A DNA stretch of 64,000 nt, from contig PADB01000010.1 of assembly GCA_002700365.1 (NCBI GenBank), positions 62,001-126,000 on the forward strand, given 5' to 3'. Both the position numbers and the translations under genes were made by a program. The notes beneath the pieces were generated by a model. That model saw only the letters and a program-made list of their open reading frames with translations. It searched no databases and was not told the DNA's origin. Numbering within the stretch: position 1 is the first letter of the stretch; each line of letters starts with the position of its first letter. Shown piece by piece: positions 18,335 to 27,357 of the stretch. This DNA is from Kordiimonas sp. GTDB lineage: Bacteria > Pseudomonadota > Alphaproteobacteria > Sphingomonadales > Emcibacteraceae.

Positions 18335-18352
18335 GACATAATTGATTATGTC
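18335..18352. promoter_or_regulatory. 18-bp inverted repeat next to the FemAB-like start
   Basis: GACATAATTGATTATGTC has two exact 8-bp arms around TG and ends 9 bases before ATG 18362, next to the AGGA ribosome site. It could be an operator, or in RNA a hairpin limiting access to the ribosome site. No gene nearby is an obvious cognate regulator. Confidence 0.4.
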
Positions 18353-18361
18353 AGGACTCCC

Positions 18362-19438
18362 ATGTTTACATGCACCATACGCCATGACTTTCAGTCTTTC
18401 AGCACCGCGGAAAAGGCGCACTTGCGCCCCAAAGGTCATAGCATATTTCTCGATCTGGACTGGTTCGCGCTCTTGGCCGAACATGTCCTGACACCGGATC
18501 AGGAACTGAGAATTTATGTTGTGACCAAACATGGGGAAGAGCTACCCTGCCTTGTGCTGCCCTGTATCGCCCAGAAGCAACGAAAAGGCCCCCTGCACTG
18601 GTCAAAGCTCTGCAGCTTATCAAATTTCTATAGTATGGATTATGGCCCCATTGTTAGCGATCAGGTCGAAGATCAAGCCTATGATGCGCTTTTTGATTAT
18701 ATCGCGGACGAAAGACCGGGATGGGCCGAAATAGACTTTCGTATGTTACCCACTGACCAGGAACATATTCGCCGCTTTATCGGGGCGTGCGAACGCCATT
18801 TCGGCCATAGCCAGTTATTCTTCCAATTCGATAATTGGGTTATTTCCGTCAAGGATCAAACAGCGGAAGAATATATGGCTGCACGCCCGTCGCGCTTAAA
18901 AAACACCTATAAAAGACGCCGGAAAAAGCTGGAAAAAGAAAAAGGCTTTACCATACGTACTTACCAAGACCCGGACGAACTCGACCAGGCAATCGCTGAT
19001 TATTTTGAAATTTATGACGCCAGCTGGAAAGAGAGCGAATGGTCGCGCCCCTGTATGGAAGCATTCATCCGGCTGCTGGCAGAACGTCAGATGTTACATC
19101 TTGGCATTCTCTATATCGAAAATGAACCGGTAGCGTCTTTCTTCCTTTTTATCCATGCCGATAGAGAGGCTCTGATTTATAAACTGGCCTACAAAGAAGG
19201 GTTTAACAATTATTCCCCCGGCACTATCCTGACAACCCATATGATAGAACAGGCCATCAATGACCATAACATCACACTCATTGATTATGGTGTCGGCAAT
19301 GAAAAATACAAACTGGACTGGATGGACACTAATCTGAAACGGCAGGGGCTGAATGCCTATAATCACCGCCTGTTCAGTGGTAAAATTCTGATCTTGCTGC
19401 AAAAAATAAAGAACATGGTCAAAAAGCGCAATCCATAG
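18362..19438 (+). CDS. FemAB/CelD-like GNAT-fold acyltransferase
   Basis: 358 residues. The N-terminal half contains a DLDWFALLAEHV segment and the second half the GNAT-like core: MAARPSRLKNTYKRRRKKLEKEKG, IYDASWKESEWSRPCMEAFIRLLAERQ, LGILYIENEPVASFFLF, and YKEGFNNYSPGTILTTHMIEQAI...IDYGVGNEKYKLDW. This pattern belongs to the cellulose/exopolysaccharide CelD- and FemAB-type acyltransferases, which add an acyl or aminoacyl group to a sugar or peptide. Together with the Wzy-like and beta-helix genes it suggests a polysaccharide cluster. Donor and acceptor are unknown. Confidence 0.82.
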   Translation: MFTCTIRHDFQSFSTAEKAHLRPKGHSIFLDLDWFALLAEHVLTPDQELRIYVVTKHGEELPCLVLPCIAQKQRKGPLHWSKLCSLSNFYSMDYGPIVSDQVEDQAYDALFDYIADERPGWAEIDFRMLPTDQEHIRRFIGACERHFGHSQLFFQFDNWVISVKDQTAEEYMAARPSRLKNTYKRRRKKLEKEKGFTIRTYQDPDELDQAIADYFEIYDASWKESEWSRPCMEAFIRLLAERQMLHLGILYIENEPVASFFLFIHADREALIYKLAYKEGFNNYSPGTILTTHMIEQAINDHNITLIDYGVGNEKYKLDWMDTNLKRQGLNAYNHRLFSGKILILLQKIKNMVKKRNP

Positions 19439-19469
19439 ACTGCGCTTTCCCCTGCTTTAACAATTTACT

Positions 19470-20810
19470 TTATTGTTCTGGCTGCAAAGTTTCCTGAAAA
19501 TGAACGGGTTGGCCGTGCGCTGTTCCCTGCAGCTCATCTTCCCACATGACCTTGCGCCCGCGAATAATCGTCCCTACAGCTTTACCCGTGATCTGTTGAC
19601 CGGTAAAGGGGCTCCATCCGCAGCGGCTTTGCAACCAGTCCTCCCCAATAACCCATTTCTTCTTCAGATCCACGACTGTAAAATCAGCATCATAGCCCAC
19701 AGCCATACGCCCTTTCGCCGCAATGTTAAACACGCGCGCAGGACCAGCACTGGTCAGATCAACCAAACGCGGCAAAGATAAAAAGCCGTTATTCACGTGA
19801 TCTAACATCAATGGCAGCATCGTCTGCACCCCTGGCATACCTGAAGGGCTTTGCGGATACGGCAATTCTTTCTTCTCAATTTCATGTGGGGCGTGGTCGG
19901 ACCCCAATACATCAACAATACCAGCAGCCAATGCCTGCCATAAGGCCATACGATGCCGGCCATCACGAATAGGCGGGTTCATCTGCGCATATGTCCCTAA
20001 TCGGTCATAACAATCTGGCGCTTCCAGCGTTAAATGCTGTGGTGTGACCTCTACTGTTGCCAAATCTTTATGCGCGGCCAGTAGGGCCATTTCCTCGGCT
20101 GTCGTGACGTGTAAGACATGCACGCGCCGCCCTGTCGCCCGTGCTAACTTTAACAAACGCTTTGTTGAATTCAGGGCCACCTCTTCATTACGCCAAACCG
20201 GATGATTATGGACCCCACCGTCTTTTTCCGAAAGTGGCTGACGCTCTATCAACAACTGTTCGTCTTCAGAATGAATAGCAACCCGCCGCGAACCACTACG
20301 TAACACCCTTAGTAGCGTCTCATCATCCCAAACTAGCAAATTCCCTGTGGACGATCCCATAAAGACCTTCACACCCGAACAGCCGGGAACACGTTCCAAT
20401 TCACCTAATTTATCGGCATTTTCCGCTGTTGCGCCCACATAAAAGGCAAAATCACACCACATGCGATTTGTTGCCCGGTCGATTTTATCCTGCAATGCGG
20501 CCGCTGTTGTAGTGGACGGCTTCGTATTCGGCATTTCAAATACCGCCGTCACCCCGCCCATAACTGCGGCACGGCTGCCTGTCTCCAGATCTTCTTTTGT
20601 TTCTGCCCCTGGCTCACGAAAATGTACCTGACTATCAATCACCCCCGGCAACAGATGCAGACCGCTCGCATCAATGACCTCTTCTGCCGCTGTGTCTTTC
20701 AGATTACCGATCGCCACAATCTGTCCGGCACGTACGGCCACATCAGCCTGCTCAGTACCGTTATGTGAAACACAAACTGCGTTCTTAATAAGAAGATCTA
20801 AAGTCACCAT
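19470..20810 (-). CDS. pyrC: Dihydroorotase
   Basis: A cyclic amidohydrolase closing carbamoyl-aspartate to dihydroorotate in pyrimidine synthesis. Visible metal-site motifs are GVIDSQVHFREPG (HxH-type site with R for substrate), MPNTKPST, HSEDE, HVLHVTT and the catalytic LGSDHAPH. About 446 residues from ATG 20810, which has AAGGA six bases upstream; the frame continues to 20852 without a ribosome site. Length and the DHAPH motif fit the class I dihydroorotase group (allantoinase-like relatives are the main alternative). No carB or pyrB nearby. Confidence 0.9.
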   Translation of the reverse strand: MVTLDLLIKNAVCVSHNGTEQADVAVRAGQIVAIGNLKDTAAEEVIDASGLHLLPGVIDSQVHFREPGAETKEDLETGSRAAVMGGVTAVFEMPNTKPSTTTAAALQDKIDRATNRMWCDFAFYVGATAENADKLGELERVPGCSGVKVFMGSSTGNLLVWDDETLLRVLRSGSRRVAIHSEDEQLLIERQPLSEKDGGVHNHPVWRNEEVALNSTKRLLKLARATGRRVHVLHVTTAEEMALLAAHKDLATVEVTPQHLTLEAPDCYDRLGTYAQMNPPIRDGRHRMALWQALAAGIVDVLGSDHAPHEIEKKELPYPQSPSGMPGVQTMLPLMLDHVNNGFLSLPRLVDLTSAGPARVFNIAAKGRMAVGYDADFTVVDLKKKWVIGEDWLQSRCGWSPFTGQQITGKAVGTIIRGRKVMWEDELQGTAHGQPVHFQETLQPEQ

Positions 20811-21019
20811 TTTTTCCTTACTGTCTGCCTTTACCAGCTGCCTTAGTGTCAAGCTCAGGATGATTAAAGTAATACAGCCTCCCCCATACTGTCACAAGGG
20901 GTTTCGGTTATTTTAACATAATCCTTACAGCTTTCCTTGCGGGCAATGACCAGTCATTTATACTCATGGCATGGGCTATTTTCTCCTTCTGAAAAAAGAA
21001 AACATCAGGGTTACAAGAT

Positions 21020-21886
21020 ATGACATCTGCACCGATACATCTGTCCCAAAGGGCCATACTGCGTCTGTCCGGACCAGACAGCCGCTCATTCCTGCAGGGC
21101 TTAATCACCAATGACATAACCCTGTTAACAGATGATAACCTGCTTTATGCGGCCTTGCTAACGCCCCAGGGAAAATACTTGTTTGATTTCATTCTCAGCC
21201 AGGACGGGGAGTATATATATCTGGATTGTGAAAAAGAGCGGGCATCCGATTTAGCCCGCCGGTTAGTGATGTATCGGCTGCGCGCCGATGTAGATATCAC
21301 CGATATGAGTGAAGATCTGGCTGTCTTTGCCCTTATGGATAAAGAGGCCCTTTCACCTGAAATCATAAAGACAGCCCTGACCTGCGGCGATGACCCGCGG
21401 CATCCGGGCCTTGGCCTGCGTTTTATTATGCCCAAAGATGGCCTTTCATCGTTTTCTGTAGCCCCTTTGGAAGAATACGAACAACGCCGTCTATCGCTTG
21501 GCATACCGGATGCCAGCCGCGATTTTCAGATAGACAAAACCTTAATTCTGGAAGGGAATATAGATGAGTTGCACGGCGTTAGTTTTACAAAAGGGTGCTA
21601 TGTCGGTCAGGAACTCACAGCCAGAACAAAACACCGCGGTAAAGTCCGCAAACGTCTTTTGCCTGTAAAATTAAATGGCCCCTGCCCCCCCGCGGGCACA
21701 GAAATTACAGATGGTACGCATAGTCTTGGAGAATTACGCTCCGGTAGTGGTGATATTGCCCTGGCCTATCTGCGCATGGAAGATATCCATTTTGGAGGGA
21801 CTTATGACTGTGCGGGCACACAATTGACCGTTTTACAACCTGACTGGTGGCCATCGTCCGCGCCCCAAGGCAATACCCATGACTGA
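21020..21886 (+). CDS. ygfZ: Folate-binding protein YgfZ (GcvT-like)
   Basis: 288 residues. The N-terminus (LSQRAILRLSGPDSRSFLQGLITNDI) matches the GcvT/YgfZ fold, and the hallmark KGCYVGQELTARTKHRGKVRKRL is at about 191-213 with the conserved Cys193. YgfZ binds tetrahydrofolate and helps maintain or repair iron-sulfur enzymes. The last 8 bases overlap the 3-methyladenine glycosylase gene, so both are co-translated; the third gene, an MFS carrier, follows 9 bases later. Confidence 0.93.
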   Translation: MTSAPIHLSQRAILRLSGPDSRSFLQGLITNDITLLTDDNLLYAALLTPQGKYLFDFILSQDGEYIYLDCEKERASDLARRLVMYRLRADVDITDMSEDLAVFALMDKEALSPEIIKTALTCGDDPRHPGLGLRFIMPKDGLSSFSVAPLEEYEQRRLSLGIPDASRDFQIDKTLILEGNIDELHGVSFTKGCYVGQELTARTKHRGKVRKRLLPVKLNGPCPPAGTEITDGTHSLGELRSGSGDIALAYLRMEDIHFGGTYDCAGTQLTVLQPDWWPSSAPQGNTHD

Positions 21887-22454
21887 TGACCTCACCCGTT
21901 GTAGCTGGCCCGGCAATGACCCGCTTTACATTGCCTATCACGATACAGAATGGGGCGTGCCAGACTATGACAGCCAACGACTATTCGAAAAGCTTATCCT
22001 TGACGGTTTTCAGGCCGGCCTCTCATGGATCACGATTTTGCGCAAACGCGAAGGATTTCGTGCCGCCTTCGACCAATTCGACCCGGAAAAAATAGCACGA
22101 TATGACAATGATAAAATCGCTGAATTAATGGCAAATTCCGGGATTATTCGCAACCGTCTAAAGATAAATAATACTGTACGGTCCGCGCAGCTCTATTTAG
22201 ATATTGAAAAAAATAAACCCGGCGGCTTTTCCGAATTTATTTGGCAATTCACCGACGGGAAAGTCATTCAGAACAATTGGGCCAGCCTATCGGAAACACC
22301 AACAGAAAGCGCTGAATCCCGTGCCATGAGCAAAGCATTAATGAAACGTGGGTTTCGTTTTTGTGGGCCGACGATTTGTTATGCCTTTATGCAGGCTGTT
22401 GGCATGGTCAACGACCACAGCATAGATTGTTTTCGTCACCAACAATTACAATAG
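21879..22454 (+). CDS. tag: DNA-3-methyladenine glycosylase I
   Basis: 191 residues that excise 3-methyladenine from alkylated DNA. The start RCSWPGNDPLYIAYHDTEWGVP holds the zinc-site Cys and His, LILDGFQAGLSWITILRKREGFR follows, and the C-terminus RGFRFCGPTICYAFMQAVGMVNDH...CFRH holds the remaining zinc ligands. AAGG lies eight bases before ATG 21879. Normal length for Tag. Confidence 0.96.
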   Translation: MTDDLTRCSWPGNDPLYIAYHDTEWGVPDYDSQRLFEKLILDGFQAGLSWITILRKREGFRAAFDQFDPEKIARYDNDKIAELMANSGIIRNRLKINNTVRSAQLYLDIEKNKPGGFSEFIWQFTDGKVIQNNWASLSETPTESAESRAMSKALMKRGFRFCGPTICYAFMQAVGMVNDHSIDCFRHQQLQ

Positions 22455-22463
22455 AGGCTGTGG

Positions 22464-23750
22464 ATGAAGAACCAATACCATCTGTTAGCAACAAAAAGGT
22501 TCTTACCGCTTTTTCTGACACAGTTTCTCGGGGCATTTAACGATAATATTTTCAAAAATGCCCTTGTTATCATGATTACTATTCGGCTTGGCGGCCTCAC
22601 AAATAGTCCCGCACCACTTCTGATTACACTGGCTGCGGGGCTTTTTATTCTGCCCTTTTTCCTGTTCTCATCTACCGCAGGGCAATGGGCCGATAAATAT
22701 GACAAGTCCATGTTGATACGCCATATCAAAACGGCGGAAATCATCATAATGGCCATCGGGATGGTCGGTTTTATAACCATCAATATTCCATTGCTAATGG
22801 GCGTTCTTTTTCTGATGGGCAGTCAGTCCGCATTTTTCGGCCCCCTCAAATATGCCATATTGCCCGATCACCTCTCACAGGATGAGTTATTGGCTGGAAA
22901 TGCTCTGGTAGAAACAGCAACTTTTATTGCCATTTTATGCGGGACCATTACCGGCGGTATTTTCATTATGGGGGCGAACGGTCCTGCGAAGGTTGCAATG
23001 TTCACCCTGGGCTTGGCTGTTCTTGGCCGCCTTATCAGTAGCACAATCCCCTCTGCCCCCGCGGTACAGCCAGAATTAAAGATAAATTACCGCCTTTTTT
23101 CGCAAACATGGTCATCTATGGTCTATTTTGCTCATGACCGTTACCTTTTCCGCACGATGATCGCCGTATCGTGGTTTTGGTTTATCGGCGCGAGCATCCT
23201 GTCTCAACTCCCCACCTATGGACAGCGTGTGTTGCTTGGTGATGAACTCGTCATCACCTTCTTACTAACGGCTTTTTCCGTAGGCATCGGTTGCGGCTCA
23301 CTTTTATGTAACACCGTTCTTAAAGGGCGAATCTCACTACGCATGCTAAGTATTGCAGCTCTGGGCATGTCGCTATTTTTGCTTGATCTCTATTGGCTAA
23401 ACAATACCCCCGCGCCCACTAACCAGCACGCAATAGACTATAGTTTTTCCACATTTCTTACCCAATGGGCACATATTAGGGTTCTGTTTGACCTCACAGC
23501 CCTCGCCATATGTGGGGGAGTATATATCGTTCCACTCTATGCCGTAATACAGCAACGTGCACCCGCAGATCACCGCGCCCGCGCAATCGCAAACCTGAAT
23601 GTACTGAACGCTTTGTTTATGGTGATATCGGCTCTGTTAATGATGGGACTATTATCCCTGAAACTGACGATCCCTGAAATATTCCTGACACTTGCCATCA
23701 TGAATATTATGTTACTGCCATGGTTCCACAAGCTCAGCAAAAACGCCTGA
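22464..23750 (+). CDS. MFS carrier, lysophospholipid transporter (LplT)-like
   Basis: 428 residues, 12 predicted helices. The start FLPLFLTQFLGAFNDNIFKNALV and QWADKYDKSMLIRHIK belong to the MFS group that includes LplT and the transport half of Aas-type acyltransferase fusions; GPLKYAILPDHL is also characteristic. Only the transporter domain is present. LplT flips lysophospholipids inward for re-acylation; no acyltransferase gene is adjacent, so function is inferred from family. Confidence 0.85.
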   Translation: MKNQYHLLATKRFLPLFLTQFLGAFNDNIFKNALVIMITIRLGGLTNSPAPLLITLAAGLFILPFFLFSSTAGQWADKYDKSMLIRHIKTAEIIIMAIGMVGFITINIPLLMGVLFLMGSQSAFFGPLKYAILPDHLSQDELLAGNALVETATFIAILCGTITGGIFIMGANGPAKVAMFTLGLAVLGRLISSTIPSAPAVQPELKINYRLFSQTWSSMVYFAHDRYLFRTMIAVSWFWFIGASILSQLPTYGQRVLLGDELVITFLLTAFSVGIGCGSLLCNTVLKGRISLRMLSIAALGMSLFLLDLYWLNNTPAPTNQHAIDYSFSTFLTQWAHIRVLFDLTALAICGGVYIVPLYAVIQQRAPADHRARAIANLNVLNALFMVISALLMMGLLSLKLTIPEIFLTLAIMNIMLLPWFHKLSKNA

Positions 23751-23764
23751 AGCCAACATCGCAC

Positions 23765-24913
23765 TCAGGCAAAGGCGCCGCCACGGGGAATGCGAATATC
23801 ACGATGCAAGGCCACAGATAAAATCAGCCCCATTCCGACCATAAAGGTCATCATGGCTGATCCCCCGTATGACATCAATGGTAACGGTACACCGACAACA
23901 GGCAACAGGCCCATCACCATTGCCGTATTGATAAACACATACAGGAAAAGTGTTGTTGTCACGCCAAGCGATAACAATCGCCCAAACTGGCTCCTGACAC
24001 TAAAGGACATTAACACGCCATAACTCAGGACAACCATATACAAACCCAATAGCGTCAATGCCCCAATAAGACCGAATTCTTCCGCTAGCATCGTAAAAAT
24101 AAAATCCGTTTGTTTCTCCGGCAGGAAATTTAATTGGCTTTGTGTCCCCTGCATAAAACCTTTGCCAAAAACACCGCCAGAACCCAAAGCGATTTTTGAC
24201 TGCATAATATGATACCCGGCCCCTAACGGATCGCGTTCCGGGTCAAGAAACGTTAACACTCGACTTTTTTGATAGGGACGCAATAATTGCCACACCACAG
24301 GCACAGCCGCCAGCACGGCGGCAAGACCCGCACCGAATATCCACATACGCACACCCGCAGCAAACATCACCGCAAGGCCGCCAAAAATAATCAATAATGT
24401 CGTACCCAGGTCAGGTTGTCGCAATACAAAATAGCTGGGTATCGCTAGTAGAAGCAGCGGCATAAAAAGATTCTTTAAAAGCCGGGCCTCAATAAGTGTT
24501 GATGTGTGATAGTAACGCGCCAACGCCAGCACAACAGCAATTTTCATCACCTCTGACGGCTGCAATTGCATGACTCCCAAATCAATCCAACGCTGCGCGC
24601 CCATCCCACTTACCCCGGTAAATTCAACCGCGATCAACAATGCCAGGGCCAGAGCATAAATGGGATAAGCCAGAAACAACCATACACGCACATCTATAAG
24701 GGCGATCACTAACATCAGACCTAGGGCTGGCAAAAACCGGATCATCTGCCGTTTGGCCCATGGATCAACGCTGCCCCCTGCGACAGAATACAACATGACA
24801 AACCCGCCCGCGGCAATGGCACAAAGCACAATAACCAAAGCCCAATTCATATCCTGAATTTTGCTCATCAAACTCTTTTGCGTCCGTGCTGTACGGCTCA
24901 GACTACGTCTCAT
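23765..24913 (-). CDS. rodA: Rod-shape glycosyltransferase RodA (SEDS)
   Basis: 382 residues, ten transmembrane helices, of the FtsW/RodA/SpoVE family that polymerises peptidoglycan strands with PBP2. Conserved pieces: GAQRWIDLGVMQLQPSE, RQPDLGTTLL, the long extracytoplasmic loop with GFMQGTQSQLNFLPEKQTDFIF, and MGLLPVVGVPLPLMSYGGSAM. Last gene of mreBCD-mrdA-rodA; its start overlaps the mrdA stop by 4 bases. Confidence 0.97.
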   Translation of the reverse strand: MRRSLSRTARTQKSLMSKIQDMNWALVIVLCAIAAGGFVMLYSVAGGSVDPWAKRQMIRFLPALGLMLVIALIDVRVWLFLAYPIYALALALLIAVEFTGVSGMGAQRWIDLGVMQLQPSEVMKIAVVLALARYYHTSTLIEARLLKNLFMPLLLLAIPSYFVLRQPDLGTTLLIIFGGLAVMFAAGVRMWIFGAGLAAVLAAVPVVWQLLRPYQKSRVLTFLDPERDPLGAGYHIMQSKIALGSGGVFGKGFMQGTQSQLNFLPEKQTDFIFTMLAEEFGLIGALTLLGLYMVVLSYGVLMSFSVRSQFGRLLSLGVTTTLFLYVFINTAMVMGLLPVVGVPLPLMSYGGSAMMTFMVGMGLILSVALHRDIRIPRGGAFA

Positions 24914-26838
24914 GTTTTCTGCCCCTCATCAGCCTCGCGTTGGGCATCGCGTCGTTTATCATTTTCCAACGCATGGCGCAGTATATCACGGGCCACAGGG
25001 GCCGCGGCACTGGATCCACTGCCGCCGTGTTCTACAACAACAGCAATAGCATAACGCGGTTTATCAACGGGGGCATAGCCGACAAAAAGCGCATGATCCC
25101 TGCTCAACCATGGGATATCTTCGTTTTTCAAGACGCCGGATTCCCGTTCCTGCTTTGTAATCCGACGGACTTGCGCCGTGCCTGTCTTGCCCGCCATCCC
25201 CATTCCTGCCACGTCAAGACGGGAAGCATAGGCCGTTCCTTCTGTGTCCGAAGTCACTGATGTCATCGCCGACATAATCTGGCGCATATAACGTGGAGAA
25301 ACCCCGACATCGTCCCCTGTGCTATCTTGCGGCTTTTCAGGGAATGCGCCTAATTGTTCAGCCCACCCCCCTACGGTTGTCGGACTATCGCCTTCTTGGA
25401 CTTCGTGCTGTGATCTGCGCCGCAAAACCGGCTCAACCTTCACACCACCATTCGCAATTCGTGCCGTCATCACCGCTAATTGTAACGGTGTCGTTAACAC
25501 ATATCCCTGTCCAATACCCACATTGACCGTATCCCCTTGTTGCCAGCGTTTTCCTTCTGTCGCTAATTTCCACCCTCGGCCGGGGATTAACCCCCGGGCC
25601 TCTGCCGGTATTTCAAGATCATATTTTTCGCCTAAACCAAAACGACGGGCCATATCTGAAATTTTGTCGATACCCACCCGCCTGGCAATTTCAAAGAAAT
25701 ACACATCACATGACTGGGCAATTGCCTGATCTAGATCCATATTCCCATGGCCATGCTTTTTCCAGCAATGAAATGTATGGTCCCCTAATTCATATTCACC
25801 ATTACAAAATATCTGCTCTGTCGGCGTCACAACCCCGGCTTCCAATGCCGCCAGGGCCACAATCATTTTGAACGTTGAACCCGGTGGGTACTGGCCAGAA
25901 ACAGCTTTGTTAATCAACGGCTTGCGAATATCCCCGATTAATTGGTCCCATTTTTTTTGGCTAATACCGGTATTAAAGTCATTGGGATCGTAAGAGGGAG
26001 TAGAGGCCAGGGCCAAAACATCACCATTCTGCACATCCATCACGACTGCAGACGCACTTTCAGTTGATAAGCGTTGCGCAGCAAACTGTTGTAGGTCCAG
26101 GTCCAATGTCAGATGCATATCTTCCCCGGAAATACTGTCCACACGTGATACTTCCCGGATCACGCGCCCAACAGCATTAACTTCCACCTTACTATTACCT
26201 GCAAGCCCCCTGAGACGCCGGTCCAACACCCGCTCCATACCATTCTTGCCAACACGGAAGCCGGGCAGTTCCAGAACCGGGTCATCCCCCACCTCGTCCT
26301 GATTTGGGGCCCCAACATATCCCAAAATATGGGCCCCTAAATGTTTATATGGATAGTCACGGGTAACACCGACTTCTGGCTGTACGCCCGGCAAATCCGG
26401 CAGGCTCAAATTCACCTTTGCGAAAGCAGACCAGCTTAAATTATCTGCAATCGTGACCGGAATAAAAGCGCGTTGCCGACGAATGGCGCGGCGAATACGT
26501 CTGAGGTCCCGTGGCGTTAAAGAAACTATCCCACTTAATGCCGCCAGCGTGCCTTCAACATCCTGACTTTGTTCGGGAATCAATGTCACTCTGAAGTCTC
26601 GCCGGTTTGTTGCTAATTCACGGCCATAGCGATCCAATATTTTTCCCCGTTCCGGGGCCAGGATGCGCAGGCTGATACGGTTTTCTTCGGCTAAGACCTC
26701 ATACTGGTCACGCTGCAGAACCTGAAGGTAATACAAACGCCCCACCAAGCCGGACACCAACAGTAACTTGCCACCCGCAAGCATAGCCGCACGGCGGCTA
26801 TACATATGATATCGGCTATCGTCATCTTTTAGCGCCAT
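24910..26838 (-). CDS. mrdA: Penicillin-binding protein 2, transpeptidase
   Basis: 642 residues. An N-terminal membrane anchor (about 19-38) is followed by the pedestal domain (starting with RISLRILAPERGKILDRYG) and the transpeptidase domain with active-site Ser321 in PPGSTFKM, SCD in the SxN position (IAQSCDVYFFE) and GKTGTAQV. This is the monofunctional cross-linking enzyme of the elongasome, partner of RodA. The C-terminal tail is charged (EADEGQKT). It starts 2 bases after the mreD stop. Confidence 0.97.
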   Translation of the reverse strand: MALKDDDSRYHMYSRRAAMLAGGKLLLVSGLVGRLYYLQVLQRDQYEVLAEENRISLRILAPERGKILDRYGRELATNRRDFRVTLIPEQSQDVEGTLAALSGIVSLTPRDLRRIRRAIRRQRAFIPVTIADNLSWSAFAKVNLSLPDLPGVQPEVGVTRDYPYKHLGAHILGYVGAPNQDEVGDDPVLELPGFRVGKNGMERVLDRRLRGLAGNSKVEVNAVGRVIREVSRVDSISGEDMHLTLDLDLQQFAAQRLSTESASAVVMDVQNGDVLALASTPSYDPNDFNTGISQKKWDQLIGDIRKPLINKAVSGQYPPGSTFKMIVALAALEAGVVTPTEQIFCNGEYELGDHTFHCWKKHGHGNMDLDQAIAQSCDVYFFEIARRVGIDKISDMARRFGLGEKYDLEIPAEARGLIPGRGWKLATEGKRWQQGDTVNVGIGQGYVLTTPLQLAVMTARIANGGVKVEPVLRRRSQHEVQEGDSPTTVGGWAEQLGAFPEKPQDSTGDDVGVSPRYMRQIMSAMTSVTSDTEGTAYASRLDVAGMGMAGKTGTAQVRRITKQERESGVLKNEDIPWLSRDHALFVGYAPVDKPRYAIAVVVEHGGSGSSAAAPVARDILRHALENDKRRDAQREADEGQKT

Positions 26839-26840
26839 GA

Positions 26841-27353
26841 TTAATCCTGTAACGCCGTATTTAAATAACGAAACAGGCCGTCAAAGACCGGATAGAGAAA
26901 GGCTGTCATCGCCGCCCGTCCCATCACCGCGCCAAAAGAAAGCCATTGTCCCAAATAGATACTGCTGATGAGCCAGAATACGGCGGCGAACAAAAAACAC
27001 AGCACCATAAAAATAATCCAGCTAAATTGACGGTTGGCTTCGATCAAAAAACGACGTTGCGCAGCCGCAAATTGTCGTAAGATAATCAACAACAATGCGG
27101 ATAAACCCAATGGGCCGCCAGTTAAGGCATCCTCAACAACCCCAATAGAAAATACAGCAACCAGTGGCAATAAATCGGGCTGTTCCACAGACCAGAAATA
27201 AACCCCCATTAATGTCAGATAGGGCAAATAATACTCAATCATGGGAAAAGGATAAGGCAGTATTGTCACAAGCGATAATAACGCCACCACCGAAAACGGG
27301 ATCAAGCCCATAAATCCTAATGATGATGTCTTTGTGCTGCCTTGCTTCAACAT
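26841..27353 (-). CDS. mreD: Rod-shape determining protein MreD
   Basis: 170 residues, five to six transmembrane segments with PDLLPLVAVFSIGVVEDALTGGPLGLSAL, the family's most conserved stretch. MreD links the Mre cytoskeleton to RodA/PBP2. It lies 4 bases after mreC. Confidence 0.93.
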   Translation of the reverse strand: MLKQGSTKTSSLGFMGLIPFSVVALLSLVTILPYPFPMIEYYLPYLTLMGVYFWSVEQPDLLPLVAVFSIGVVEDALTGGPLGLSALLLIILRQFAAAQRRFLIEANRQFSWIIFMVLCFLFAAVFWLISSIYLGQWLSFGAVMGRAAMTAFLYPVFDGLFRYLNTALQD

Positions 27354-27357
27354 AATT

